Shown here one piece after another: positions 1 through 10,962 of a DNA stretch of 64,000 nucleotides. Source of the DNA: Akebia trifoliata (Eukaryota > Streptophyta > Magnoliopsida > Ranunculales > Lardizabalaceae); assembly GCA_017979445.1 (NCBI GenBank), contig CM030706.1, positions 27,068,493 to 27,132,492 on the forward strand. The letters are read 5' to 3'. The notes below the pieces were generated by a model that ran no database searches, was not told where the DNA came from, and was given only the letters and a program-made list of their open reading frames with translations. Made by a program: the position numbers and the translations under genes. Each line of letters opens with the position of its first letter. Position 1 is the stretch's first letter.

Positions 1-583
1 AGTAAGTGGTGTTTTTATTGAGGAAACTTGCAAGATCCAAAATAAAATTGGTTTGGCCTCTCTTTGGTATCGAAACTTCTACAAAATGCTTTTTTCCTCT
101 ATGTTGTTTTGGGTTTCTAACAAGAAAAAGTACCCCAAATGTTCAGGATTAGTCTTTGATAACGATGAACTAGATAAAAATATATAGTCTTAAATAAACA
201 GGAAATTAATTTGGAATTTTTTTGTGTGATATTTATAGGGTAATTCTTAAATGTAGCCAAATCTCTGCACCAGAGGATGTATGATAAGCTGCACCGCTAA
301 CTACTTGACATGATTGGATTACGCCTACATTTTCCAGTCATGCCCAACTACTTTAATGTGCCCATGACAATAATAATCTTCTTGTCATTTTCCCCCGATT
401 CAATTTGCATACCACAGATTAGTATTTCTTCAGACCGGTGAAAGAATTTAAGCTTCCTCAGATCCCCAAGGACCTGAATGTTGCAATTAAAAATGGGAAA
501 GAATTTCAGTAAAATTCATTTTTTTTTTAACTATAAAAATAAATTCATTGCAACCTTCGCTAAAATTTCTAGATTGTCTACAG
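1..583. other. Non-coding, no recognisable feature
   Basis: AT-rich sequence with scattered stops in all frames. The short open stretches show no codon bias and no known motif. An intron or upstream exon of the methyltransferase relic that begins at 584 could lie here, but I could not find one. Confidence 0.5.
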
Positions 584-2185
584 GATTTGCTTATCAGAGA
601 GTTCTCATTTCATCAACTGAATGCCAACTTGCTTTGGCCAAGAACATTTGCATTTGCAGAATGGTTAGTTCAACACCAATCCTTGTTAGAAGGACGACGC
701 ATCATCGAGTTGGGCTGGCATGTTTCATGAATCACGATTACAATATGACTATACTTAATTGTTGTGTGGTTATTCTTAGCTCGTACATATTTTCATTCTT
801 GTTGCATGCAGTTCAGCCTTACTACAATTGCAATTGTGTCATTCACATGTTTATGAGACTATGTGCAAAAGAGACCTGAATCTTAGTACTACAAAGTACA
901 AATCAAATATGAACGATATGCCCAAAATCAGGACATATTGCACACTTAAGAGGAGCTTAGGAGACTCTAGGCCTATCATTTGATGGCCCCATCTATGGGT
1001 TCTTATAGTTCGTATCTCGGATGGACGGATGGAGTGATTTAGGGATCTTTGTCAAGCATGTCTTATTTCTGCCTTGCTCCTTCAAACCCATCCTAATTCT
1101 CATTTAAATCTACCAATTCTTATTAATCAAGTTTGTCTGCTAATATGTTGCTTGACGTCATTGTTTACATGTAATGTGCAACATTTCTTTACAATTTCAT
1201 GAATGATTTCTTGGACATTTGTATTAGATAAACTGTATCAATAGGTAGAGTTGAAGTATCCATATTAAAATTTTTCTTGAGAAGTGTTTCTTCTATTTAT
1301 TCCACGACAGTGGCAGCGGAGCTTTAGCCATCTTTCTGCAAAAATCGTTTGGAGTTGACATCACAACTTCAGACTTCAATGACGAGGAAGTTGAAGATAA
1401 CATAGCTCATAATTGTAGGGTTAATGGAATATTACCCATGTTGCCACATATCCGACGTGTGTTTTCCTTCCATGGATACCTACAACTTATATATTAATTC
1501 ATTATGGAAAAAAAGAAATCTGAAGCACCAATTGCATCCCTTTGTGTTGCAGAGGATGAAGGATTGAAATGAGTGCTTTATTTTCCTCTCTTTGTCAAGG
1601 GCTTGGTAACTTAATTAACTCACATATTTTGATTTTGTTCAAATTCATGGGGAGACACATTTCCGACTAGTGATCCAGGCTGGGACTTGGTCATTGCTAG
1701 TGATATCCTACTATGTAAGGTTTGTTGTTTGATCTAACGTTGCCATTTACATTCGCAAAAGAGTAGTTAAAAACACTCAGCAAGTTAACATAGCCAATTT
1801 CCAACACCCAGACTAGATATAGAGTACCAAACCAAGTTCCAATTCCTAACTTTTTTTTATTGTTGGGCTTTTCTATTTGTAGATGTGAAACAATATCCAA
1901 ACTTGATTAAGATACTGTCCTACTCAAAGCTTACAAGCCAAAGGATAAGAAAGCGAGTCCCAGAAGGTCTTAGGATAATCAGACAGGTATTATGCTAATT
2001 AATATTAGAATTTGAGTGAAATATCAAATGAATTAAATTTGATTAGTTGAGATCAATTTATATGCTCTGCAGGAACAGATGTAGGGTTACCATGGCTAGC
2101 ATTCTTAATGAGTTGGAGACGTAGAATTGGTAAAGAAGATGAAGCACTTTTCTTTAATGGGTGCGAGGACGCCGGTCCTATAGAT
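584..2185 (+). pseudogene. METTL-type SAM-dependent methyltransferase gene fragment, broken
   Basis: Five exon-like blocks on one strand: 584-717, 1311-1456, 1643-1717, 1883-about 1970 and 2073-2185. Joined, they resemble the plant family of small protein methyltransferases related to METTL21/EEF2KMT, which methylate lysines on other proteins. Visible signatures are FSFHQLNANLLWP, then a glycine-rich SAM-binding loop rebuilt across intron 1 (ELGCGSGALA), then DPGWDLVIASDILL, and finally a late block with LPWLAFLMSWRRR. Damage: intron 1 would need a GC donor (718-719), the acceptor before block 3 reads AA instead of AG (1641-1642), and a frameshift near 1920-1926 separates KQYPNLIK from the expected KAYKPKDKKASPR reading. 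The C-terminal end after CEDAG is replaced by foreign sequence. The N-terminus is also missing. Family assignment is by remembered motif similarity; the pseudogene status is read directly from the sequence. Confidence 0.75.
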
Positions 2186-2196
2186 TTGAATGCCGA

Positions 2197-2259
2197 TCAG
2201 CACTTTCTCTCTTCTATAGAGATTATGATGCACTTTACAATTGGGCTTTGGTTCTTCAG
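2197..2259 (+). pseudogene. TPR-like protein exon fragment
   Basis: A short stretch encodes YRDYDALYNWALVLQ and ends exactly at a CAG|GTTTGA donor-like site (2259/2260). The DYDALYNWALVLQ pattern is like the first repeat of a plant tetratricopeptide-repeat protein. It directly follows the methyltransferase fragment in a different frame, where that protein's own C-terminus should be. Only about 20 residues are recognisable, so the family call is tentative. Confidence 0.4.
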
Positions 2260-2601
2260 GTTTGATTTGAATGGCTTGTTTTATTATTTGGTAGAACTTT
2301 TTTTTTAATGATTAACATGTTTTTATATCATGAGCTGGCAAAGTTAAGTAGAGGGTGAAAAATCATTTGCTCTACTACTCACAAGGCACAAATGGCCATG
2401 CTTTGTACATCTCTTTGCACCTAAACTTTCATCTGCATGGTTTTGATATTCTTCTTCAATCCACATTTGCTGGAACTTTGTGAGTTGTTTGCTTATTATA
2501 CAAGATTATAAGTATTAGATTATAAAACACAATTATGTTGTATACTTGTATGAAAGACTATAAGAGATTAATCATGGAGTGTTGTTTGTGTCTCTTATAG
2601 A

Positions 2602-3029
2602 GGTTATACGGCCCCTGAATATGCCATTAGAGGATAATTATTTGAGAAGGTTGACATTTACAGCTTCGAGGTTCTAGTGCTCGAGATCATTAATTGTAAG
2701 AAAAACACAGATCTTTCTTTACCATCAGAAATGTAATATCTTCCTGAATATGTATGCCTTATAAGCTTTTTTGGGTTCTTATGTTCTTTAATTATGTTTC
2801 TTTTTCTTTCATTATACTTCAATCTCAATTTGCCAATTTTCTCTTCTTGTATATACGCATGAAAGCTTTACGATCTAGAGTACTTGAATTGGTGGATCCA
2901 AAACTACATGAAGACGGGTTTGTAGAAAAGGATGTCTTCCAAATGATTCAAGTAGCGTTCTTATGCCTCTAAGCTTACCCAAACATAAGGCCACCAATGT
3001 TGGAGATTGTTGCTATGTTAATATGTTCT
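2602..3029 (+). pseudogene. CRK-type receptor-like kinase 3' fragment, three nonsense codons
   Basis: Encodes the C-terminal part of a plant receptor-like kinase catalytic domain, closest by motif to the cysteine-rich RLK 2/3/42 group. Block 1 (2602-about 2745) has the activation-segment end GYTAPEYAIRG followed by KVDIYSF (subdomains VIII-IX). After an AT-rich intron-like gap, block 2 (about 2872-3029) has RVLELVDPKL, the helix region VAFLCL and YPNIRPPM (subdomain XI). In-frame stops occur at 2635-2637, 2734-2736 and 2970-2972. Each stands where a glutamine is usual in the family, so CAA to TAA is the simplest change. The SFGV signature reads SFEV. The extracellular, membrane and N-terminal kinase parts are absent, so this is a fragment, not a decayed full gene. 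Confidence 0.75.
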
Positions 3030-3639
3030 ATTACTTTGGGTTGATATTTCGATGTACCAAACCTTTTCCGTGTAGGTACGAGAGTGCTATTAGGATTTCT
3101 TTGAGAACAGTGACAATGGAGGGAAAATTCAAACCTTGAGAAAAATAAGAGGACACGATAGAGAGGAGAGAGTCAGAAGAGATCAAAGGCATCACAACCA
3201 TTTGCTTCTAATTGTATTTTATTTCTAAGCAATTATGTGACGTAATTTCATTTGTAAGTGCCCAATTGCTTTAATTAGAGCTTGTTTAGTAATGAAATTT
3301 CAATATATAGTATGGATTTTGAGTTGTTTAGTTTAATTTGGAGCTTGTTTGATTATTTTTTTTTAATTTTTAATTTTTCTGTTGTTTTTTATTACTATTT
3401 CATTTATTGTGATTGGTGAATTAGAGGAATGTCCTATTGTTTGTTAAACCTCCATATTTAACGGTTATACTCTATGGATTTTTTTTTTTTTTAAGCTCAT
3501 TCTCTAATAATTTGATAGTTCAAGGCCGTCAAAAAAAAACATTCTACAAGAAAATATTTGACAGGCATATTTGAAGGGTTGGTCCATCATATTTCTTAAA
3601 ATTTGACGGGCTAAGACAGTCAAATATGGGTTTTCTTCA
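3030..3639. other. AT-rich non-coding sequence
   Basis: No coding potential. Around 3530-3610 there is a short imperfect pattern (ACAAGAAAA with TTGACAGGC, then TTGACGGGC) that recalls the subterminal repeats of CACTA elements, but no paired ends or target duplication were found. Confidence 0.35.
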
Positions 3640-4520
3640 CATAGTGAATGACATGAAAATAACCAATCAAGGGAAGGTCCTAAGGGTTAGTTGACATATA
3701 ATATCTCTGAATAAACTAAGGTTAAGAGGTAATTACTCTTTAGATATTAGAGAAATCTCTTTGAGGGGCTATGGTATCCATACCCTGTGAAAGTGGTCAA
3801 ACTTCAATGAAAACAAGAGTAATAGCATGAAATTTTTCCAAGGATGGAAGGTCATAGAAGTTAATTGATTTGGATAGAGTCGTAAAAAACTTGAGGTTCG
3901 AAAGGTAATTGTTCACAAGTTTTAAACAGTTCTCTTAGATGGGTAAAAAGGTGTAGGCCCTTTGAACTGGGTCAATTTACAAAGAATCCATGAAGGTGGC
4001 CTTGGTTTAAGCACAAGAAGGTGGTCTCAATGATCAATTACCTTAGATTGAGTCTTAATAAACTTAGGGTAGGAAAGTAATCATCTTTTAAAAGGGTCAA
4101 GCGTCAAATGTAGAAGAATTACTCAATTACATGAAAACCAAGGATGGGAAGTTAATGCATGCTTAAAAGGGTAGAAATGAGAATTTACCTTGTGCTCTCT
4201 AGAAAAATGAAGGATTAAATGTAAAATCCCCTTAAGAAAATCTATAGCAATTAAGTGTACAAATGAAAATCATAACAGCCTAACCAACCTGACCTTAGCT
4301 ACCCATGACATAGAAAGGCCTGAAGGAAAATTGGCCTAAGCCATGGGTGAGGCACGGCCTAGCTTATTTTTGGGTTCCAAAAGATGGTTTTGAAGAGATG
4401 GGGCCCTTTGGGATGAGTCACACTCGGACTTTTGATCTATTTTGAGTTAAACTCTCGCTCTTACAGGTTTCTAGGTCTTGCCAAGATTGACTAGGACATT
4501 TTTGGGTGTCCACGCATCTT
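3640..4520 (-). repeat. Decayed LTR fragment of the Ogre/Tat-like family
   Basis: Shares degenerate blocks with the old LTR at 21771-23538, for example the stretch around 3925-3990 against about 22860-22925. It ends with a GGGTGTCCACGC sequence comparable to the GGGGTGTCTACA edge of the intact LTRs. Both ends are worn and the left limit is approximate. No internal coding sequence adjoins it. Confidence 0.4.
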
Positions 4521-7500
4521 TTAAAATCTTATTAGAATTTACTTTGATTTAAAAATTAGAGATTTCTCAATTTGATTAAGAAAAAAGAAAAAAATTGTGT
4601 TAGAGGGCAGGACGGGATTGGATTTAGAAATACTATTGGGGGTGAGGATGGGTTAAAAAATTCAGACCCGATTTGAGGTCGGAGTGGGTTCGGAGTAAAT
4701 AATATTAATCGGGGCTATGGACTAGTTAAGTTAAACCCGGCTCAAACTTTTCCCGTTGCCATCCCTACCCAAATCTGAGTTTGTTACAACTTGAGACACT
4801 TGTCTTTTTTTCATTTATTCTGAATTCACTAACTAATATATCTTCAAAGTTATTATACTTCATTAACCCTTTGGTACTTTTTATTTTCAAAATACCCAAA
4901 TACATGAGTTGTAAAATGACTTTTTTGCCACCATTTTCATTAATTTTTGCATGTTCCAAGGTTTCTGAAGTAAATAAAATGAAGTTCGTGTGTGAACTTT
5001 TACATACCTAAGTTAATTTGAGGACTTGATTGATTGGACCCTTGAGTGGGAATTTTCCACGTAGCCCTCGATTTTATTGAGGTACATGAGATGGTAAATT
5101 ACCATTAAGACCTCTATATAAAGATAAGTTCTTGTGACTGTCAAGATAATTCTTGCATTTATTCAAAACACGTGGGGGATGAACCTTTCTATCCTCTTAA
5201 GGATTTCTATAGAAATCTTGAAGGAAAATCAATATTCTCACCTTGATGATTTTTTTAATAAAACATATCAAGTAGTAAAATACCATCAATCCACTCTCCT
5301 GATTTGTTTTTTTTTTTTTTTTTTTTTTTTATCAAATAATCTTCATTTGAAAATATAGACCACTATATCCCCTAACCGTTCCCAAGAAATCTATAAGTAA
5401 AGGGGGTCTCCAAGCTCCCATTGTCAAATCATAGCCTAGAAATCATTAAAAAATATCAAATCTCACTCTCATCCTCTCAAAAATCTATATCTCTTCCAAT
5501 CATAAAGATAGACAAGACTGAAAAACAAAGGAGCACAAGGAACTAACCAAGGTAGAAATAGTATAATCTAGATCTTTTTCAGGTTTTTCTCCTTCTAATC
5601 CTTTCATTTTTATTTTGATAACTTAAAAGTCTTGTATTCAAACCACCTCCCAACTGTATTTAAATCAACTGTTCAATCTTTGTATGTGGATGGTCTCTGA
5701 AAAAATAGTACGAAAGAGGGTGGAGGAAGGGTATCCTAAATCTAGAACCATATTTTCTTCACTACTACATGTAAATAAAAATGGTGAGATAAACATATTG
5801 AGAGTCTCTCCTTATAGACATGCACCATAGTCCTTGTTTAGATCTAAATCCCATTTTGGGAAAAATTGCATTCACATAATTTAATAAGGAAACAACCTAA
5901 GAGGATGATCTTCTATGAGACCACTACATGAAAAAAAAGGTAAATTCGATGCTAAGGTTCGTCCAATTTAACTAAATTCGACAAACCTTAGTATCAAATT
6001 TACTATTTTTATTGCCAAACCAATTTCCTCTTAAAGGACATCATGCATGTACCAATTCTTTGCATTTCCACCACTAAGCCCATTTCCCACATCTATGGGA
6101 TTATGTTGTTAAAAATAGTGTATAGAACTGAAAACTTGGGCAGACTGAAGATAAATGGTTTATACAGACTAAAAAAGATTTTGGGGAGATTCCAATTGGA
6201 AGACAATCATCTTGAAGTTAACATACTTGACAATTTTTTGAATACTTTGGAGGAAATAGCCCAAAAACTAAATTATGTCTGTGTCGACAAAAAATTAGTG
6301 ATAATAACTTCTAAAGACTAAATCTCAAACCAATGGCTTGTCATCATTGACGTCTTTGCATAATTATAATAAACAAGAATATAAACCCCCACCCTTGGCA
6401 TCTTAATCTTCATAAAATAAATAAATAAAGATGAATATATAGAGCTTAATTAACTTGGACAAGAAGCCACAATAAGTCTTTGTTTTAATATTTATTTTCA
6501 TTAAAAGATAGAAACACTCCCAATGAGTCTTTGTTTTAATATTTATTTCCATTAAAGGATAGAAAAACTCCCAAAGACAAATCGAGATTTCTCCCATGGT
6601 CCCTTTCATAGAAAGAGACATAAAACAATGGAGGAAACACTAACTTCATAGAACACTATACACCATTTTTTTAAATTCATTTGGGAAGTTTTCAAAATAA
6701 TGCCTTCTAATGCCACATTAAATTTTACTTTTGACACACCATATTTGGATCTCTTAGAGCACCCAACTAATTCTCGGGGACACAGTACAATTAGGTAATT
6801 TCTGTGATATTCATTCTTTGTTACTTATAATTATAGTCCACTAAATCTTTTCATAGACAAGGACCAAATCCTCATTCTTTTTTTCCAAAAAGCCAGAAGG
6901 ATTGTCTTATTCTTCTTCTTCTTCCAAAATAATGATCATGATCGGACTCCCATTCTACAATTCCAAAAATGCAATTATCATGGAGTTGGACGTCCTACTC
7001 TTGCTTGCATGGAGACTTGACAGGTTGACTAAACCTAGTATATTCTACAATGATGTAGTTTTAGTCAAAATAAAATAAAATAAACATTGTAAAATATGAT
7101 ATAAACCATGAATGCAACACGACTGTGTTGTTATTTTTATTTAATTTAATGTTCTACGGATTAGTTGTAAAACAAGAGCTACGGAGGATCTGCTCCCGTC
7201 ATGATCACGCTTTCATCGAGTCTATTTTGGAAACTTTTATTTCTGTAATTCATAGAAGCGTAAGTCCTCAAATTTTTATAAGCCTAAGTCCTCAAATTTT
7301 GCATACTTTAAATTATGATTTTATTTATGCTACGTTATAGTTATAATTTATGATATAGTGTAAATTACTATTTCGTGAGTCTAATATGAAGAAATTACAA
7401 TTCTGGCTCTTCATTCTAATTCTCAAAACATTAACATGCGAGGTCAGAAGTCTTTCAAGGAACAATCTCACATGTTTAAAGTGATAATGTTGTTAGTTTA

Positions 7501-7599
7501 TATAATGACAATCACGCTAAATGTAGCAAACCTACAAGATCGTCACTTTTATAATTAGCGAAATTGTCACTTTGGAAAAAATAGCAGCAAGATACATGA
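4521..7599. other. Non-coding, decayed repeat background
   Basis: No supported gene. A small decayed terminal-repeat element may lie at about 4600-4768 (ends GGGCAGGACGGGAT and, reversed, GGGATGGCAACGGG). A T-tract occupies 5309-5330. A tandem duplication of about 51 bp lies at 6475-6576. Short open frames here have no motif. Confidence 0.35.
6475..6576. repeat. Two-copy 51 bp tandem duplication
   Basis: AGTCTTTGTTTTAATATTTA followed by a CATTAAA.GATAGAAA.ACTCCCAA block occurs twice head to tail with few differences. No gene context. Confidence 0.6.
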
Positions 7600-8249
7600 A
7601 AACCTGTGATCTCACACGTTTACAATTTGGGAATTAAAACGAATAGTGACTTAGAATCAGAATTTAGCCAAAAGTTGATCGCAATACAAATTCCTATCAT
7701 ATATCCAAATTGGCTCATAAACGATCTAGGACATCTACAATTTTAGTTGGAAAGTCTTAAATAGTTTCTTCATTCTAGCAGAATTTATTTTTATTTTGTA
7801 GTTCTAATAGGATTTATATTTTCTAATTTTAATAAGATTTGTATTTCATAATTACCTAAGAGTATTATTGTCTAAATTCATTTTTATTCTTTAGAGTATA
7901 ATAAGAAATACTTAGTGTCCAAATTGAGTTATAATAAATTTAAAAAGTTAGTATTATATAATAAATATTTTAGGAAAATTACTTTTTAATATTTTAAAAG
8001 GTTTTTAAATCTTTATGATGAGGTTATATATATATAAAGAACTTCAAAAAATGAAATTCAATGAATTCAAACTTATCAATTCATTTCTCTTTTGAATATT
8101 TTATATTCTCTTATTTAATTTTCAGCTCTTCGTTTTATCTTCTTCACGAGTTACTAATTATTTATCAATTGAATCTATTAATTCACACGCTACGTCAATA
8201 GATATGTCAAAACCTTAAGGTTTAATAAATCAAGTTTCAAATCTATCTA
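7600..8249. other. Possible LTR relic or non-coding DNA
   Basis: A run of ATATATATATAAAG near 8022-8040 is followed by a T/C-rich leader-like stretch, the arrangement of an LTR promoter. It lies next to the 3' end of the Copia relic, where that element's 3' LTR would be expected. I could not match it to the LTR at 27.0 kb, so this is only suggestive. Confidence 0.2.
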
Positions 8250-10119
8250 ATATTCATATGGAGTTAGTGACTTAGATTTTGTTTTTACTCTGTTGATGTA
8301 GGTTGTTATGAATAGAACTTCTCCCCAAAAATGCACAAGCAAATCAACATGTATCATCATTGATTTGGTCATATCTAATAAAGTGTAATTACATCTTTCT
8401 ATATTTCATTCTATTGTGGTGTGTATGATATTGTATACCAATATTTTATACCACTTTCCATGCAAAAATTATCAAAGGCTTCAAATTCACCACCTCTATC
8501 AATATTCAAAGTTTTAATTTGTCTATCCAATTGAAGCTCAACTTCAATTTTGAATTTCTTGAACTTTTCAAGGGCTTCAGATTTGTGCCTTAACAAATGT
8601 ATATGACCATATCTAGAATAGTCATCAGTAAAAATAATGAAATATTATATATTTCTATGAGTCTTTACTCTTAGAGGACCACAAATATCGAAATGAATAA
8701 TATCTAACAAATCCCTAGATTTCCAATACTTTGTAAACGATTTCTTAGTCATTTTATGTACAATGCATGGCTCACAATTTTAAAAATCTATTCGATTGAG
8801 ATTGGGTATTAGCCCTATATTACTTATACAGTGCATCTTATCTTTATAGATGTGCCCTAATCTTAAGTGCCAAAGATAAGAACTATTCAAACTATTATTA
8901 AAAACAAGAGAGTAATCTGAAATAATAATTTTATTCATATTAAATATAAATTATCCAATAACTCTTTTTTAATAATTTGGATATCATTTTTCTTTACAAT
9001 TACACCGCCTGACATAAATAGAACATGGAAACGTTTCTTATCCTGTACAGCAATTGAGATAAGTTTTTACGGATACTTGGGGCAAATAACAAATCATTGA
9101 GAGTAATCTCTACTCCTGCAATATTGATTTTACACGCGTCCTTGCCCAACATATCACAATATATGTTATTACCTATGAAAATATGATGCTCCCCCCGTAT
9201 TTATGACTTCTATGTTGACAAAACATTAATTATTGCATGCGATGTGCTTCGTAGCCCTCGAGTCAATGTACCACTTATCGGTGTTTAACTCTGTCAATAT
9301 TGCTTTAGAAATAGTCATGAAAGCATCCATTGCATTCTTGCACCTCGGACAATCTTTCTTGAAATGACCAACCTCTTTGCAAATAAAACAAACACCTTTC
9401 TTCTTTGCTTTGAATTTCTTCAAATTATTCCACTTTTTATATTTCAAGTTTTTAAGCATGTTATATTTCTTTGGAATAGTATAGGTATTTTTCTGAGATC
9501 CTTCTATAGTCATGGGTTTGTCATTTTTCTTATGATCAAATTTCATTCTTTTCTTCCGTTCTCCTTCAATTGCTAAAAGTATTGGAAGAGTAATCATACT
9601 TAGAATTTTACCTCCACAAGAAAGTAAAGTTACTACATGTTTCCAAGAAAGTAAGAGATTGTTCATGATAGTTGTAACTTGCATCTGGTGCGATAGTGGA
9701 TGCCCAACATTGAAAAGTTTTAACTCAATCAATTTTATTTTATGAGCATGATTTGTAAGTTCTTCCGCTTCAATCATATGCATCCCATTAAATTGATCTA
9801 GTAATAACTAGATATGAGTGTCTAATATAGGATCATATTTTTTTCGAAGTACATAAAAAATGTCCCATGTTGTTTCATAACCCTCATATAGAGGATTTAT
9901 ACTATCTACCATACTAAGTAAGAGAGTAGCCTTTGCCAAGACATTATCCTCTTCCCATTTCTTAATTTCGAGTTGGAGTCCATTTAGTTTGGGATCGATG
10001 ATTGTGTAATATGTCTTCTCATGAATTAAGACATAACAAATTTTTCATTTCCAAATACGAAAATTATTGTCATCCATTTTTTCTATTTTATAATGGTCAT
10101 TAAAACTTTTTCCAGACAT
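8250..10119 (-). mobile_element. Ty1/Copia gag-protease-integrase relic
   Basis: Read on the minus strand from the ATG at 10119. Gag begins MSGKSFNDHYKIEKMDDNNF and is interrupted by in-frame stops, for example TGA where a tryptophan is expected soon after the start. A CCHC zinc knuckle (CFICKEVGHFKKDC) lies near 9340-9390. The protease active site follows near 9255 but reads DSRA instead of DSGA. The integrase core continues leftwards: DIIHFDICGPL with the first Asp, FTDDYSRYGHIHLLRHKSEA, then IDRGGEFEAF with the second Asp. In the third block stops replace residues around PQQNG. Reverse transcriptase and RNase H are absent, so the element is truncated as well as mutated. The Copia gene order (integrase directly after protease) supports the superfamily call. 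Confidence 0.9.
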
Positions 10120-10452
10120 TTCTTAAAAAAGATTATATGAAATATCACAAGAGATATAAAAATTATTGTTATTAAATAAGAAATTAAAATAAAATAACAA
10201 GCTTACAGTTTTTCACTATTTATCTTGAAGAAGTTTGGCCTAAAACTTATGCAAACTAGGACGAATTTTAAGAATCTATTAACGGAAACTCTTGAAAAAT
10301 CTCCTAGATTCCTTGCTTTTAAATCTCCTCCACAATCGCAATGGGTATCCTCCCGACAGTCTTTGTGAAAGATTGATCTTAGACAAGGTTCTATTCGAAA
10401 TACTGAACTGAATTAATTGAATTTCAGAGTGATTATTGTAATTCCTTGTGTA
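10120..10452 (-). mobile_element. Copia relic, 5' leader (left part)
   Basis: Non-coding stretch directly upstream, on the minus strand, of the Copia gag start. I infer that it is the untranslated leader of that element, cut off from its primer binding site at 27008-27019 by later insertions. The boundary with the old LTR at about 10453 is approximate. Confidence 0.45.
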
Positions 10453-10962
10453 AATACGTGAGCTTTAAAACTTTTGGGGATTTGAGTTCATCTAAACGGG
10501 TTTAGGAGTCACCACCATTCAATTAAGGTGTGAATGAGCACCATAAACGAGTTTTAAAATTATGTTTTTGTTAGCTTGTAGTGACTCATATGTCCAAAGG
10601 AGGGGGAAAGGTCTACCTAGAAAACTAAGGTAAGGAGGTTAGTTTTAGGGACAAGGAAGGCATTAGGCATTTTGTCCCCCCCCCCATCCTAAGATAGTTA
10701 CCAATGAATTGACAAAAAGTGAAATTAAAAACTCTTTTTTTTTTTTTTAAATAAAAGGAATTATAAAGAAAATTAAGGAAAATTAATTATTATTTTATTT
10801 TGGAAAATGAGCAAATTAAGATAATGAGCAAGCCACTACTAAAAGTAGGTGCTTGTTGAATTTTTTTATAAGCTTGAGGCTTTGGTGAAAATCCACATAA
10901 ATTTTATTATCTAGGGTCATAAATCTTTAAAACTATCTTATGTGCTCTCTCGGGAGGCTTTG
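10453..10962 (-). mobile_element. Old Ogre/Tat-like LTR, left part
   Basis: Resembles the start of the young LTR at 10963: a GGTTTAGGAGTCACCACC block parallels GTTTGGGAGTCGCCACC, and an AAGGCATTAGGCA block parallels AAGGTGTTAGGCACC. It is interrupted by the young element and continues at 21771. The left boundary is estimated. Confidence 0.6.

Noticed and set aside
478..879. 133-residue open frame overlapping the methyltransferase exon
   Set aside because: It is out of frame with the recognisable FSFHQLNANLLWP reading, has no domain, and crosses a predicted intron.
5900..6020. CACTA transposon end (ACCACTACATGAAAAAAAAGG with inverted GATGCTAAGG motifs)
   Set aside because: Only one end is visible, with no partner terminus, target duplication or transposase in range.
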